Positions 50,928-59,290 of a stretch of DNA of 64,000 bases are shown one piece after another. Every line of letters starts with the position of its first letter. Position 1 is the stretch's first letter. Source of the stretch: Viridibacterium silvisoli (GTDB taxonomy: Bacteria > Pseudomonadota > Gammaproteobacteria > Burkholderiales > Rhodocyclaceae); assembly GCF_036017035.1 (NCBI RefSeq), contig NZ_JAYXHS010000002.1, forward strand, positions 372,001 to 436,000, written 5' to 3'. The position numbers and the translations under genes were made by a program. A model generated the notes under the pieces. That model was not told where the DNA came from. It made no database searches and worked only from the letters and a program-made list of their open reading frames with translations.

Positions 50928-51890
50928 ATGAGTGTTAGAAAAAATCCGCGTGCGCTGATGCTGATGGGTCCGACCGCGAGTGGCAAGACGGCCGCCGCGT
51001 TGGCGTTGGCGCCCATCATGCCGATCGAGATCGTCAGTGTCGATTCGGCGCTCGTGTTCCGCGACATGGATATCGGTACGGCCAAGCCCGACGCGGCTGA
51101 GCTGGCGATTTGCCCGCACCATCTGATCAATATCGTGAGCCCGGAAGAAGCTTACTCCGCTGCGCGGTTCTCTGAGGATGCCTCGCGGTTGATCGGAGAG
51201 ATTCACGGGCGCGGGCATTTGCCGGTGCTTGCTGGTGGCACCATGTTGTACTTCAAGGCGCTGCGCGAAGGCTTGTCCGACCTGCCGCAGGCCGATGTGG
51301 AATTGCGTGCGCAGATCGATGCTGACGCGCTCAAGCACGGCTGGCCGGTGCTGCATGCACGGCTCGCTGCGCTCGATCCTGCTGCTGCAGCGCGTCTGCA
51401 TGCGACCGACGCCCAGCGCATCCAGCGCGCGCTGGAGATCGTCATCTTGACCGGACGCCCGCTTGCTGAGAGTTATGCCAAGCGGGAGGAAAGTGCCGCA
51501 GCGCAGATCGATTTCCTGCCCCTGGCGCTCGTGCCGTCGGATCGCGCCGTGCTCCATGCGAATATCGCGCGGCGTTTCGATGTGATGCTTGCAAACGGCT
51601 TCGAGGAGGAGGTGCGTCAGCTGCGCCAGCGTTATGTGCTGGCGCTCGAGATGACCTCGATGCGCTGTGTGGGTTATCGCCAGATGTGGGACTACATCGA
51701 TGGGGTCGATGACTACGCAACGATGCGCTTCAAGGGTGTTGCCGCGACACGCCAGCTGGCCAAACGCCAACTGACCTGGCTGCGGCAATTCCGCGAAACC
51801 TGGCCAGATCTGATCGAAATCGACAGTTTGAAAACCGACGCACAGGGCTGCGTCATCAAGGCAGTGCGTCGGTGGATAGCAGCTAGCTGA
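50928..51890 (+). CDS. miaA: tRNA dimethylallyltransferase MiaA
   Basis: MiaA prenylates A37 of tRNAs that read UNN codons, using the dimethylallyl diphosphate supplied by the isoprenoid pathway. The 320-residue protein has Walker A GPTASGKT, VSVDSALVFRDMDIGTAKP, the DAQRIQRALEI segment and the MTSMRCVGYRQMW motif near residue 245. The 3' end overlaps the convergent CobD-like gene by eight bases. hfq or mutL, frequent neighbours, are absent. Confidence 0.97.
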   Translation: MSVRKNPRALMLMGPTASGKTAAALALAPIMPIEIVSVDSALVFRDMDIGTAKPDAAELAICPHHLINIVSPEEAYSAARFSEDASRLIGEIHGRGHLPVLAGGTMLYFKALREGLSDLPQADVELRAQIDADALKHGWPVLHARLAALDPAAAARLHATDAQRIQRALEIVILTGRPLAESYAKREESAAAQIDFLPLALVPSDRAVLHANIARRFDVMLANGFEEEVRQLRQRYVLALEMTSMRCVGYRQMWDYIDGVDDYATMRFKGVAATRQLAKRQLTWLRQFRETWPDLIEIDSLKTDAQGCVIKAVRRWIAAS

Positions 51891-52809
51891 CCAGTCGCGT
51901 GATGCCCATTGTCAGCAGCAGCAATACGTACAACACCAGAGTGCGACGTACGAGGCCGACGAAACTTTGCAGGTATTCGACTTCTGCTTCGTCGCCCGTG
52001 CCCAGCTCCGGGCGCTCGATGATTTCGCCGCTCTGGTGAATCGGTTGACCAAGCCGCACACCCAGCGCACCCGCGCCGCTGGCAAGTAACACGCCCTCGG
52101 TCTGCTCCGGCCACTGATCAGCCTGAGTCCGCCAGCAATAAATCGCGTCTTCAAAATCGCCGACGATGGAGAATGAGATCGCGGAGATGCGCGAAGGCAG
52201 CCAGTCGATCCAGTAGAAAGCCTTGTATGCAAAGCTGCCGAATTCGCGCATGTCTGCGTCTTTGCTCTTGCCCCAGTAGCGCGCGTAGAACTCGGACATC
52301 CTATACAGCACTGCGCCGCAAGGGCCGGCCAATGGCACGAAGAGGATGATGATGGCGAAGACCTGACGGTGCGCGCCGATGATGCCGTTTTCGATTGCCA
52401 GGCGCGAGATTTCCTGCGAGCTGCTCTGCTCGTGCAGATGGCCGCGCCATTCGCCGATCAGGTTGCGTGCGGTCTGCAGGTCTTGCGCGCGCAAGGCCGC
52501 ATGGATGCGCGTGAAGAAATGGCTGACGTGGCGGAAGCCCATCGTGCAGTACAGCACCGCAATGTTGAACACGAAGGCGGCGAGTGGATGCACTGCGTGG
52601 TACAGCACAAAGTAGATGACGGCGACTAGCAGGACGGGGGGCAGCACCATGAGCCACCAGGCAATCATGCCGTGACGGGCCTGGCCGTCGTTGAAGCGGC
52701 TCTCGAAGAAGTCGCCAAGCGCCTCCAGGGGCGGATAGAGCACCTTGGAGGCATTGAGGGGTCGGAACTGCTCAAGGAGCAGTGCGAGAACGAGCGAGAA
52801 CAGCGTCAT
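51883..52809 (-). CDS. CobD/AmpE-like integral membrane protein
   Basis: The 308-residue protein begins TLFSLVLALLLEQFRPL and has at least four hydrophobic segments. HVSHFFTRIHAALRAQDLQTARNLI, EWRGHLHEQSSSQEISRLAIENGI and KAFYWIDWLPSRISAISFSIVGDFEDAI recall the CobD/CbiB and AmpE families. In CobD the protein builds the cobalamin aminopropanol arm. With no cobalamin genes here, the AmpE-like envelope-sensing role is equally likely. Start at 52809 is the ATG directly before the first helix. Confidence 0.8.
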   Translation of the reverse strand: MTLFSLVLALLLEQFRPLNASKVLYPPLEALGDFFESRFNDGQARHGMIAWWLMVLPPVLLVAVIYFVLYHAVHPLAAFVFNIAVLYCTMGFRHVSHFFTRIHAALRAQDLQTARNLIGEWRGHLHEQSSSQEISRLAIENGIIGAHRQVFAIIILFVPLAGPCGAVLYRMSEFYARYWGKSKDADMREFGSFAYKAFYWIDWLPSRISAISFSIVGDFEDAIYCWRTQADQWPEQTEGVLLASGAGALGVRLGQPIHQSGEIIERPELGTGDEAEVEYLQSFVGLVRRTLVLYVLLLLTMGITRLVS

Positions 52810-52873
52810 GGTGCCTGGAGGTTCTTGTCGGGGTGGTGCGTTGGTCTTGCTCGACGAACTGTCGGCAATGGCG

Positions 52874-53581
52874 TCAGTCAGAGTATACGCCACTCGCGGC
52901 GGCAGCCGGGGTCGTTGCCCCGAGGTCGGCTCGCTCCGACAGCCGCGCGCCTGCTAGTTCCTGGCCATCTGCCCTTGCGTTTTCAAGGCCGGCCAGTGGA
53001 TGCGTCATGAACGCGGCGAACATCGCCAGCATGCCTGCCGTCGCGCCCCAGATGAAGCGGCCGGGATAGGGCACGGCGTAAAAGTGCTTGACCTGGCCGT
53101 GTCGCTCCACGCGATGGCGCTGGTAGTTGGCGGTGTGCAGGAGGAACTGCAGCGGGACGTCGAACAGCTCAGCCACCTCGAAGTCGTCTAGCCTCGGTAC
53201 GAAGCCAGAGTGCGTGAGACCAACCACCGGCGTTACGCGGAAGCCCGATGAAGTGCCGTAATCGGGCAGCACGCCGAGCACTTCGACCTGATCTGCAGGC
53301 AGGCCGATCTCTTCCTCTGCTTCGCGCAAGGCCGCGTCGACAGGTGAGGCGTCGCTGGCTTCGATGCGCCCGCCCGGGAAGGAAATCTGCCCAGGGTGGT
53401 TATAGAGATGATCTGTGCGACGTGTCAGGAGTACCGAGAGGCCGTAAGGCTTTGGCGTCAGCGCGATCAGGACGCCAGCGCCGCTTTGGCCGTCTTGCAA
53501 TGGCCACTCTTCTTCCCACGCAAATTGCGCATTGCGCGCGAAGCGCTGGTGGAGGGTCGAGAGGAGTTGATCTTGCGTCAT
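52874..53581 (-). CDS. Nudix hydrolase, CoA pyrophosphatase type (NudL-like)
   Basis: The 235-residue protein has the Nudix box GGRIEASDASPVDAALREAEEEIGL (residues about 70-94) with the REXXEEXG core, preceded by the CoA-type signature LLTRRTDHLYNHPGQISFPG. It should hydrolyse CoA or its derivatives to phosphopantetheine and 3',5'-ADP. The C-terminal tail of about 30 residues is Ala-rich and nonconserved. It overlaps the upstream end of the CobD-like frame but not its chosen start. Confidence 0.93.
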   Translation of the reverse strand: MTQDQLLSTLHQRFARNAQFAWEEEWPLQDGQSGAGVLIALTPKPYGLSVLLTRRTDHLYNHPGQISFPGGRIEASDASPVDAALREAEEEIGLPADQVEVLGVLPDYGTSSGFRVTPVVGLTHSGFVPRLDDFEVAELFDVPLQFLLHTANYQRHRVERHGQVKHFYAVPYPGRFIWGATAGMLAMFAAFMTHPLAGLENARADGQELAGARLSERADLGATTPAAAASGVYSD

Positions 53582-53600
53582 GGGGTTTTGCTGCCGGGGC

Positions 53601-54260
53601 TCAATAGCGGCGCTTGAGGATCATGGTACTGCCATCGCGGCTCATGCTGACCCGGTTGAGAAAACTCATGCCGAGCAAGGCGACGTCGGAGCCCACGGGC
53701 AGGATCGTGCCTTCCACATCCTGCAAGGTGAGGCCATTGATCGTGACCTTGTCGAGCTTCACGCGCCAGGTCTGTACGACGCCGTTGGCGGTGCGCGCAT
53801 AGCCCGTTTCGCCAGCCATGTAGTTGATGCCCGCCCGCTTGGCTTGCTCCGGCGTCAGTGCCACCGAGCTGGCGCCTGTATCGACGAGGAAGGTGATTGG
53901 TGCGCCATTGACGCTGCCCTGGGTGACGAAGTGGCCGCGCGCATCGGCAACCAGCGAGATGCTTTGTACCGCGCCACCGGAGCTGTCACTCGCTCCGACG
54001 GCGTAGGGTTGACCGCCGAGTTGCAGGCGTTCGCGCTTGCCGGCGGATTCGATCGTGGCCGCATCGCGCTCGATCGAGATCAGCTTGACGTCACCGGCGC
54101 TTTGCCCGGGTGCCAGGATGCGCGGGGCACTGCCGTCGATGGTCAGAACGGCCTTGCCGGGAAAGATTCCGACCAGTGCGACTTCGGCAGCGCCCGCGCC
54201 CACATTGGCCGCCATCGCGCACGGAATCGCACATAGAATGATGTTTCGCAGTTGGTGCAT
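53601..54260 (-). CDS. Retropepsin-like aspartic protease family protein (TIGR02281-like)
   Basis: From the ATG at 54260 the protein is 219 residues with a signal peptide (RNIILCAIPCAMAANVGAGA). The motif ITFLVDTGASSVALTPEQA holds the catalytic Asp of single-domain (retropepsin-like) aspartic proteases, and the second conserved GMSFLNRV segment follows near the C-terminus. Such proteins are periplasmic in proteobacteria and act as dimers; substrates are not known. It ends 20 bases before the Nudix gene and is divergent from the amidotransferase gene. Confidence 0.88.
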   Translation of the reverse strand: MHQLRNIILCAIPCAMAANVGAGAAEVALVGIFPGKAVLTIDGSAPRILAPGQSAGDVKLISIERDAATIESAGKRERLQLGGQPYAVGASDSSGGAVQSISLVADARGHFVTQGSVNGAPITFLVDTGASSVALTPEQAKRAGINYMAGETGYARTANGVVQTWRVKLDKVTINGLTLQDVEGTILPVGSDVALLGMSFLNRVSMSRDGSTMILKRRY

Positions 54261-54285
54261 GGCCCACTTTTCAAGCATTCTCAGC

Positions 54286-55005
54286 ATGAAGCCCGTCGCA
54301 GTCTTCCAGCATTGTCATAACGTCCAGCCCGGTCATTTTGCCAGCTTCCTCGACGCACACCAGATTCCCTGGCAGCTCATCGCGGTTGATCGTGGCGACC
54401 CCGTACCTGCAAGTATCGACGCATTCAGCGGCCTGTGTTTCATGGGCGGCCCGATGAGTGTCAACGACAGCTTGCCGTGGATTCCGCAGGAGCTGGCGTT
54501 GATTCGCCAGGCCATCGCTGCGGACATGCCGGTGATCGGCCACTGCCTCGGCGGCCAGCTCATGTCGCTGGCGCTTGGGGGCGAGGTCACGCGCAACCCC
54601 GTCAAGGAAATCGGCTGGGGTGCGGTGCAGGCCACCGATACATCCGCGGCGCGCCATTGGCTCGGCACAACGCAGGCATTTGACGCCTATCAGTGGCACG
54701 GCGAAACCTTCAGCCTGCCGGAAGGCGCAGTGCGCATTCTCGGCGGCGAATACTGCGCGAATCAGGCCTATGTGCTCGGGCCAGGCGATGGTATTCACCT
54801 CGGCATGCAGTTCCACATCGAGATGACGGAAGCGCTCATTCACGACTGGAACACGGACTGGGCCGATGAATGCGACGTCAACAAGGCGTTGCCCTCGGTA
54901 CAGACTACCGCGCTCCAGCTGTCTGAAATGCCGCGCGCCTTGCCCGTCATGCGCGGTGTGGCAGAACAGTTATATCGTCGCTGGGTACAGGCCCTGCGCA
55001 CGTAG
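54286..55005 (+). CDS. Class I glutamine amidotransferase-like protein
   Basis: The 239-residue protein has the class I triad regions: nucleophile Cys in VIGHCLGGQLMS near residue 89 and the His-x-Glu in GIHLGMQFHIEMTEA near residue 183. No synthetase domain is fused, so it belongs to the stand-alone GMP-synthase-like amidotransferases, which often hydrolyse gamma-glutamyl compounds. Pgi starts 55 bases later on the same strand. An earlier in-frame start overlaps the divergent protease and was rejected. Confidence 0.9.
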   Translation: MKPVAVFQHCHNVQPGHFASFLDAHQIPWQLIAVDRGDPVPASIDAFSGLCFMGGPMSVNDSLPWIPQELALIRQAIAADMPVIGHCLGGQLMSLALGGEVTRNPVKEIGWGAVQATDTSAARHWLGTTQAFDAYQWHGETFSLPEGAVRILGGEYCANQAYVLGPGDGIHLGMQFHIEMTEALIHDWNTDWADECDVNKALPSVQTTALQLSEMPRALPVMRGVAEQLYRRWVQALRT

Positions 55006-55060
55006 AATTCTCTTCGATCCCTTTCCCGCTAATTCATTTGCCACTCCCGGTGCAGAAACC

Positions 55061-56698
55061 ATGAACCCGACATTGACGACACCCTGGCAGAACCTTTCTT
55101 CACTGGCCACCGAGACGGGCAACACGCATATGCGTCAGCTCTTCGAAGTCGATGCACAACGAGCCGAACGCTACCGCACCAAGGCCTGCGGCATCCTGCT
55201 CGACTACTCGAAGAACCGCATCAATGACAAGGTGCTGGAGCAATTGCTCGCCCTGGCGGACGCCTGTCAGCTCGGTGCGCAGCGCGATGCCATGTTCAAT
55301 GGCGAGAGTTTCAACAACACCGAAAATCGCGCTGTGCTGCACACGGCCCTGCGCTATCAAGGCTCGCAGCCGGTTCGCGTAGGCGGGCAGGACGTGATGC
55401 CCGATGTGCGTGAAGTGCGCGAACGCTGCTACGCCTTCGCACGTCGCGTACGCAGCGGTGAGTGGAAAGGCTTCGACGGACAGAGCATGACCGATGTGGT
55501 CAACATCGGAATCGGCGGTTCGGATCTCGGCCCGCTGATGGTGTGTGAAGCACTGGCTCCGCAAGCCAGCGGGCCGCGCGTGCACTTCGTGTCGAATGTC
55601 GACAGTGCCCACATCGTCGCCACGCTGAAGGAACTGAACCCCGCGACGACCTTGTTCGTGATTGCCTCCAAGACCTTCACCACCATCGAAACACTGACCA
55701 ATGCGCGCAGCGCGCGGCAATGGTTGCTCGATGCCGTCGGTGGTGACGAAACTGCCGTCGCCAAGCACTTCGTTGCAGTGTCGACCAATCGCGAGAAGGT
55801 TACGGCGTTCGGCATTGATGCCAACAACATGTTCGGTTTCTGGGACTGGGTCGGCGGCCGCTACTCGCTGTGGTCGGCGATCGGCCTGCCCATCATGCTC
55901 GCGATCGGCCCCGAGAATTTCGACCAGCTGCTCGTCGGCGCATACGAGATGGACGAACATTTCCGCAGCGCACCGCTGGGCGAAAACCTGCCTGTGCTGC
56001 TCGCCGTGCTGGGCATCTGGTACGTGAACTTCCTCGGCGCACGCTCGCAGGTCATCGCCCCCTACAACCAGACCCTGCATCGCCTGCCGGCCTTCCTGCA
56101 GCAACTCGACATGGAGTCCAACGGCAAGGGCGTGCGTCGCGATGGCGGACGCATCGCCTACGCCACTGGCCCGGTCATCTGGGGCGAACCCGGCATCAAT
56201 GGCCAGCACGCCTATTTCCAGCTATTGCATCAAGGCACCTCGCTGATTCCCGTCGACTTCATCCTCGCGCTGAAACAAGAAGGCACTTTACCGAACCATC
56301 AGCGCACTTTGATCGCAAGCTGTCTGGCGCAGTCGGCGGCGTTGATGCGCGGCAAGGATGCGGATGAAGTGCGCGCCGAACTCACGGCACGCGGCATGGA
56401 CGCCAACGAGATTCCTGCTGCCATCCCGCATCGCGTTTTCTCCGGCAATCGCCCAAGCAACACCATGCTCCTCGACGACCTGAGTCCGCGCTCACTTGGT
56501 TCGCTGATCGCGCTTTACGAGCACAAGGTCTTTGTGCAGGGTGTGATCTGGGGTGTTAACTCGTTCGACCAGTGGGGGGTGGAACTAGGCAAGCAGCTCG
56601 CAACGGGCATCGAGAAGGTGCTTGCTGGTGAGGCGAGCGCGGAAACTTATGATGCTTCGACCCAAGGGCTGATTGCTCTGGCGGGTTTGCAACGATGA
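55061..56698 (+). CDS. pgi: Glucose-6-phosphate isomerase
   Basis: Pgi interconverts glucose 6-phosphate and fructose 6-phosphate. The 545-residue protein has NIGIGGSDLGPLMVCEAL, the ASKTFTTIETLTNARSARQW phosphate-binding loop, FGFWDWVGGRYSLWSAIG, and GVNSFDQWGVELGKQLA near the C-terminus, all family signatures. The start at 55061 gives a length close to E. coli Pgi (549). It complements the glucose transporter and kinases at 33-41 kb. About 190 bases without features follow. Confidence 0.98.
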   Translation: MNPTLTTPWQNLSSLATETGNTHMRQLFEVDAQRAERYRTKACGILLDYSKNRINDKVLEQLLALADACQLGAQRDAMFNGESFNNTENRAVLHTALRYQGSQPVRVGGQDVMPDVREVRERCYAFARRVRSGEWKGFDGQSMTDVVNIGIGGSDLGPLMVCEALAPQASGPRVHFVSNVDSAHIVATLKELNPATTLFVIASKTFTTIETLTNARSARQWLLDAVGGDETAVAKHFVAVSTNREKVTAFGIDANNMFGFWDWVGGRYSLWSAIGLPIMLAIGPENFDQLLVGAYEMDEHFRSAPLGENLPVLLAVLGIWYVNFLGARSQVIAPYNQTLHRLPAFLQQLDMESNGKGVRRDGGRIAYATGPVIWGEPGINGQHAYFQLLHQGTSLIPVDFILALKQEGTLPNHQRTLIASCLAQSAALMRGKDADEVRAELTARGMDANEIPAAIPHRVFSGNRPSNTMLLDDLSPRSLGSLIALYEHKVFVQGVIWGVNSFDQWGVELGKQLATGIEKVLAGEASAETYDASTQGLIALAGLQR

Positions 56699-56891
56699 TT
56701 CATGAGTTGTGGGGACGCATGACGAGACGGGAAACAAGAACTTCGCTCCAGACGGAAAGTCGAGCGGTCCCGCTCTTTTGAAAATCTATGATCCACGCGC
56801 TTATTCGTAGCGATTTAACCCAAGGCCCGGCCGATACGTAGGGCCATTTCTCGCCTCTCGCCTTGCTAGCTCAGCGCCTGAGTCTTGAAGG

Positions 56892-57380
56892 TTATGATTT
56901 TCTAACTGTTTCGGGCATAACCATACAAAAAGAGGATTCGACGGCATTCACATCATCTTTTATATCAATGGTATCTGCTTTCACCTTCTTACTCCCTGTA
57001 GTTAAACTGACCATGCGTGAAGGGTTTCCTGGAATATAAGCAATTACTCCATCCAACCCGGTCGTATACTCGTCACGGTAACTAGCCAGGATCGCGCTGA
57101 GCTTGCTGATGGCGGTGCGGCTACGCTCAATAAGTGCTCTGCGTGCTAGATCATCAGTTAGCCCCTTCGGGCGCCTTGTCATGTATATATGTGATTCGGT
57201 AGCCTCCCAGCACATAGGTTTATCCGCCAAGACAATGGCGGAGATTCTCTCATCCATCACCGATTTGGCCGCGACGTCAAAGTTTATCCATACGACGTTT
57301 GGCCCTCCAGAATTTCCTGCGTTGCCAAGCGATGCAAAGCCCAGTGCCATGACGGCCACAAAAAATCTGGTAGATGTCAT
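56892..57380 (-). CDS. Putative T6SS immunity protein (periplasmic, unknown family)
   Basis: From the ATG at 57380 the protein is 162 residues with a signal peptide (FFVAVMALGFASLGNAG); an overlapping GTG at 57395 would add five residues and make a GTGA overlap with the upstream effector gene. The mature protein has two Cys, in DKPMCWEATE and ESSFCMVMPE, which could form a disulfide. I do not recognise a family. Export to the periplasm and position directly after a peptidoglycan-hydrolase-like gene suggest that it protects the producer. It is AT-rich like the effector gene. Confidence 0.6.
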   Translation of the reverse strand: MTSTRFFVAVMALGFASLGNAGNSGGPNVVWINFDVAAKSVMDERISAIVLADKPMCWEATESHIYMTRRPKGLTDDLARRALIERSRTAISKLSAILASYRDEYTTGLDGVIAYIPGNPSRMVSLTTGSKKVKADTIDIKDDVNAVESSFCMVMPETVRKS

Positions 57381-57391
57381 TTTTTCACACG

Positions 57392-59266
57392 TCACAGTCG
57401 AGTTTCGGCCTTCTTTTCATCATCAACAATCTCGAATAACTTATTCAGCGCCTGCGCAGTTGTATCTTCGAGCTCTGGTTTTGAGCCATTTTTCTCATTC
57501 GTAGCCACGTAAGCCGCGGGTATAAAATACACTAGATGGTCTGAACTTTCTCGAAGTACTTTCGTGCGTCCATCGGGAAGTTTTACTTTCTCTGCCTTGC
57601 GGGCGATCATGACATAGTTACTGAATTTCACGGTGTCTTTCTGATTTCCACCTAGCAGGACGAGTTCGTCGTCCCCGTTGCGCGCATAGACAAATCCAAC
57701 ATGATGCCCACGACCGCTCCGCCCCGTGACCATGGCTATCGCACCGTAGACAGGGTTTTTAATTTGTACGAATAGAGGATTACGGACTGTGGGGGCATCC
57801 TTATCCTTTGGACTTGCCTTTTCGCCTTTGACTTCATAGAAACCATGGGCTCTTCCCTTGGCGGCTTGATGGTCATAGAAATTTGTGTTGTCTATCGGGT
57901 AGCCTGCTTTCATTAAGCACCAATTTGCAAAGGCGGCACACCAAGGGTGATGATCTTCAATGGCTATTTCTTTACCGTCCTTGTTTTTTTGTTTTTTTAC
58001 TGTCAAAGACATGGTCTGCTGACCGTCATGTACATCTTTGTGATAATTAGTTGTTTTTTCTATTTCTCCTTCGAGTTTTCCTCTCCATTTTTTCGCCTCT
58101 GCCACGGCATATTTCATCCAAGGGACAACCCCATCTTCAGGCGTGATCAGTGCTATGGGCTCACCTTCCCCCTTTTTCGTTCGTGCCGTCACTGTCTTGT
58201 TTTGGGCTGTTGGCGCAAGTTTCGTGCTTGGTTTGGGAGAGTCGGTCTTCACCTTTGCGCTATTAGCGGGTGTTTGTGGTACTGCCGTTTTTGGGGAGGT
58301 TGTCGCAGGTGCAGTCGGTGCAGGGCCATTGATACCTAAAACTTGCCCTGCCAATATCAGGTCGCGTTTGAGTTGGTTGTCCTGTTTGAGTTGTTCAACG
58401 CTTATCTTGAATTTGTCGGAAATTTTGCTCAAGCTATCGCCGGGTTGAACCGTGTATAGGAGGGGTTGTTTCTTTGTAATAGCTGCTTGAACTGGCTTTA
58501 CGGGGGCTGTTTTCCCAAAAAATTCCGTGACCTTTGTCAATAAGCTCCAGTGCTGCCCACTGTCCGCAGGAAGCTGTCCCAAGGACTTTGTTTTGCCATC
58601 AACAGTCTTGTGTTGCACTTCTATTGGGCTCTTCCCGTGCACGATGGGTGGAAACTGCCCAACCGCATTGGATGTAAGTGTGGATTCTTTCCCGTCTTTC
58701 TTCACTACGATCTTTTCTCCAGCGATTGGGCGGGCCCCATCGGTGGCTTGAATCTGGGTGACGTCCACCCATACTTCCTTCCGCGTATTTGCATCGGCAT
58801 GGTAGCCCTCTATTTGTTCGATACCATCCATAACAGCTTCAAGCTGTTTCGCATTGACATCCTTGATTTTGGTGTCAGAGGATACCCCGCTTATTTTGCT
58901 GAGATCGTTGATGTACCGCTCTGTGTCATTATTGTCGTTGGCAGGTGCATACAAATTAATAGTTTCGCTCAGTGTTTTGTCGGAGTATTTGCGTAGCAAA
59001 CTGGCTTTGAGTTGTTCGCGACCAGTTTCATAGTCGGGGAATATGAAGAAGTGATGATTGCTTACGCCTGCTTTTGCAAAGCCAATATAGCCCTTGGTCT
59101 TCTTGGGCGATGGAATGCCATCTGTCATTGGAGAAACCAGGTTGCCTCCATTGTTCGTGCGCCAAGGTAATGAGCCACCTGTCCGCAATAAATGGCGGCC
59201 ATTGTCGGCAATGAACTCGGCTGTCTTGATTTCAGGGTGGTAAGTGGCTTTGACAAAAGTGGTCAT
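57392..59266 (-). CDS. Predicted T6SS peptidoglycan-hydrolase effector (P5-like / LysM / NlpC-P60-like)
   Basis: From the ATG at 59266 (AAAGG ribosome-binding site) the protein has 624 residues. Residues about 14-155 resemble phage P5-type muramidase-like domains (PWRTNNGGNL, FFIFPDYETGREQL, ETINLYAPANDNNDTERYI). A strand-rich linker follows (165-235). A LysM domain is at 271-312 (YTVQPGDSLSKIS). A Pro/Thr/Lys linker leads to a C-terminal cysteine amidase-like domain: Cys443 in HPWCAAFANWC, His521-His522 in GHHVGFVYA, and GGNQ at 539-542, matching the NlpC/P60-related TIGR02594 pattern. It lies between vgrG and a secreted probable immunity protein. No signal peptide is present, as expected for VgrG-delivered cargo. 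Its GC content is clearly below that of neighbouring genes. Confidence 0.8.
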   Translation of the reverse strand: MTTFVKATYHPEIKTAEFIADNGRHLLRTGGSLPWRTNNGGNLVSPMTDGIPSPKKTKGYIGFAKAGVSNHHFFIFPDYETGREQLKASLLRKYSDKTLSETINLYAPANDNNDTERYINDLSKISGVSSDTKIKDVNAKQLEAVMDGIEQIEGYHADANTRKEVWVDVTQIQATDGARPIAGEKIVVKKDGKESTLTSNAVGQFPPIVHGKSPIEVQHKTVDGKTKSLGQLPADSGQHWSLLTKVTEFFGKTAPVKPVQAAITKKQPLLYTVQPGDSLSKISDKFKISVEQLKQDNQLKRDLILAGQVLGINGPAPTAPATTSPKTAVPQTPANSAKVKTDSPKPSTKLAPTAQNKTVTARTKKGEGEPIALITPEDGVVPWMKYAVAEAKKWRGKLEGEIEKTTNYHKDVHDGQQTMSLTVKKQKNKDGKEIAIEDHHPWCAAFANWCLMKAGYPIDNTNFYDHQAAKGRAHGFYEVKGEKASPKDKDAPTVRNPLFVQIKNPVYGAIAMVTGRSGRGHHVGFVYARNGDDELVLLGGNQKDTVKFSNYVMIARKAEKVKLPDGRTKVLRESSDHLVYFIPAAYVATNEKNGSKPELEDTTAQALNKLFEIVDDEKKAETRL

Positions 59267-59290
59267 ATGGCCTTTCTGGTGCACCGTGTA

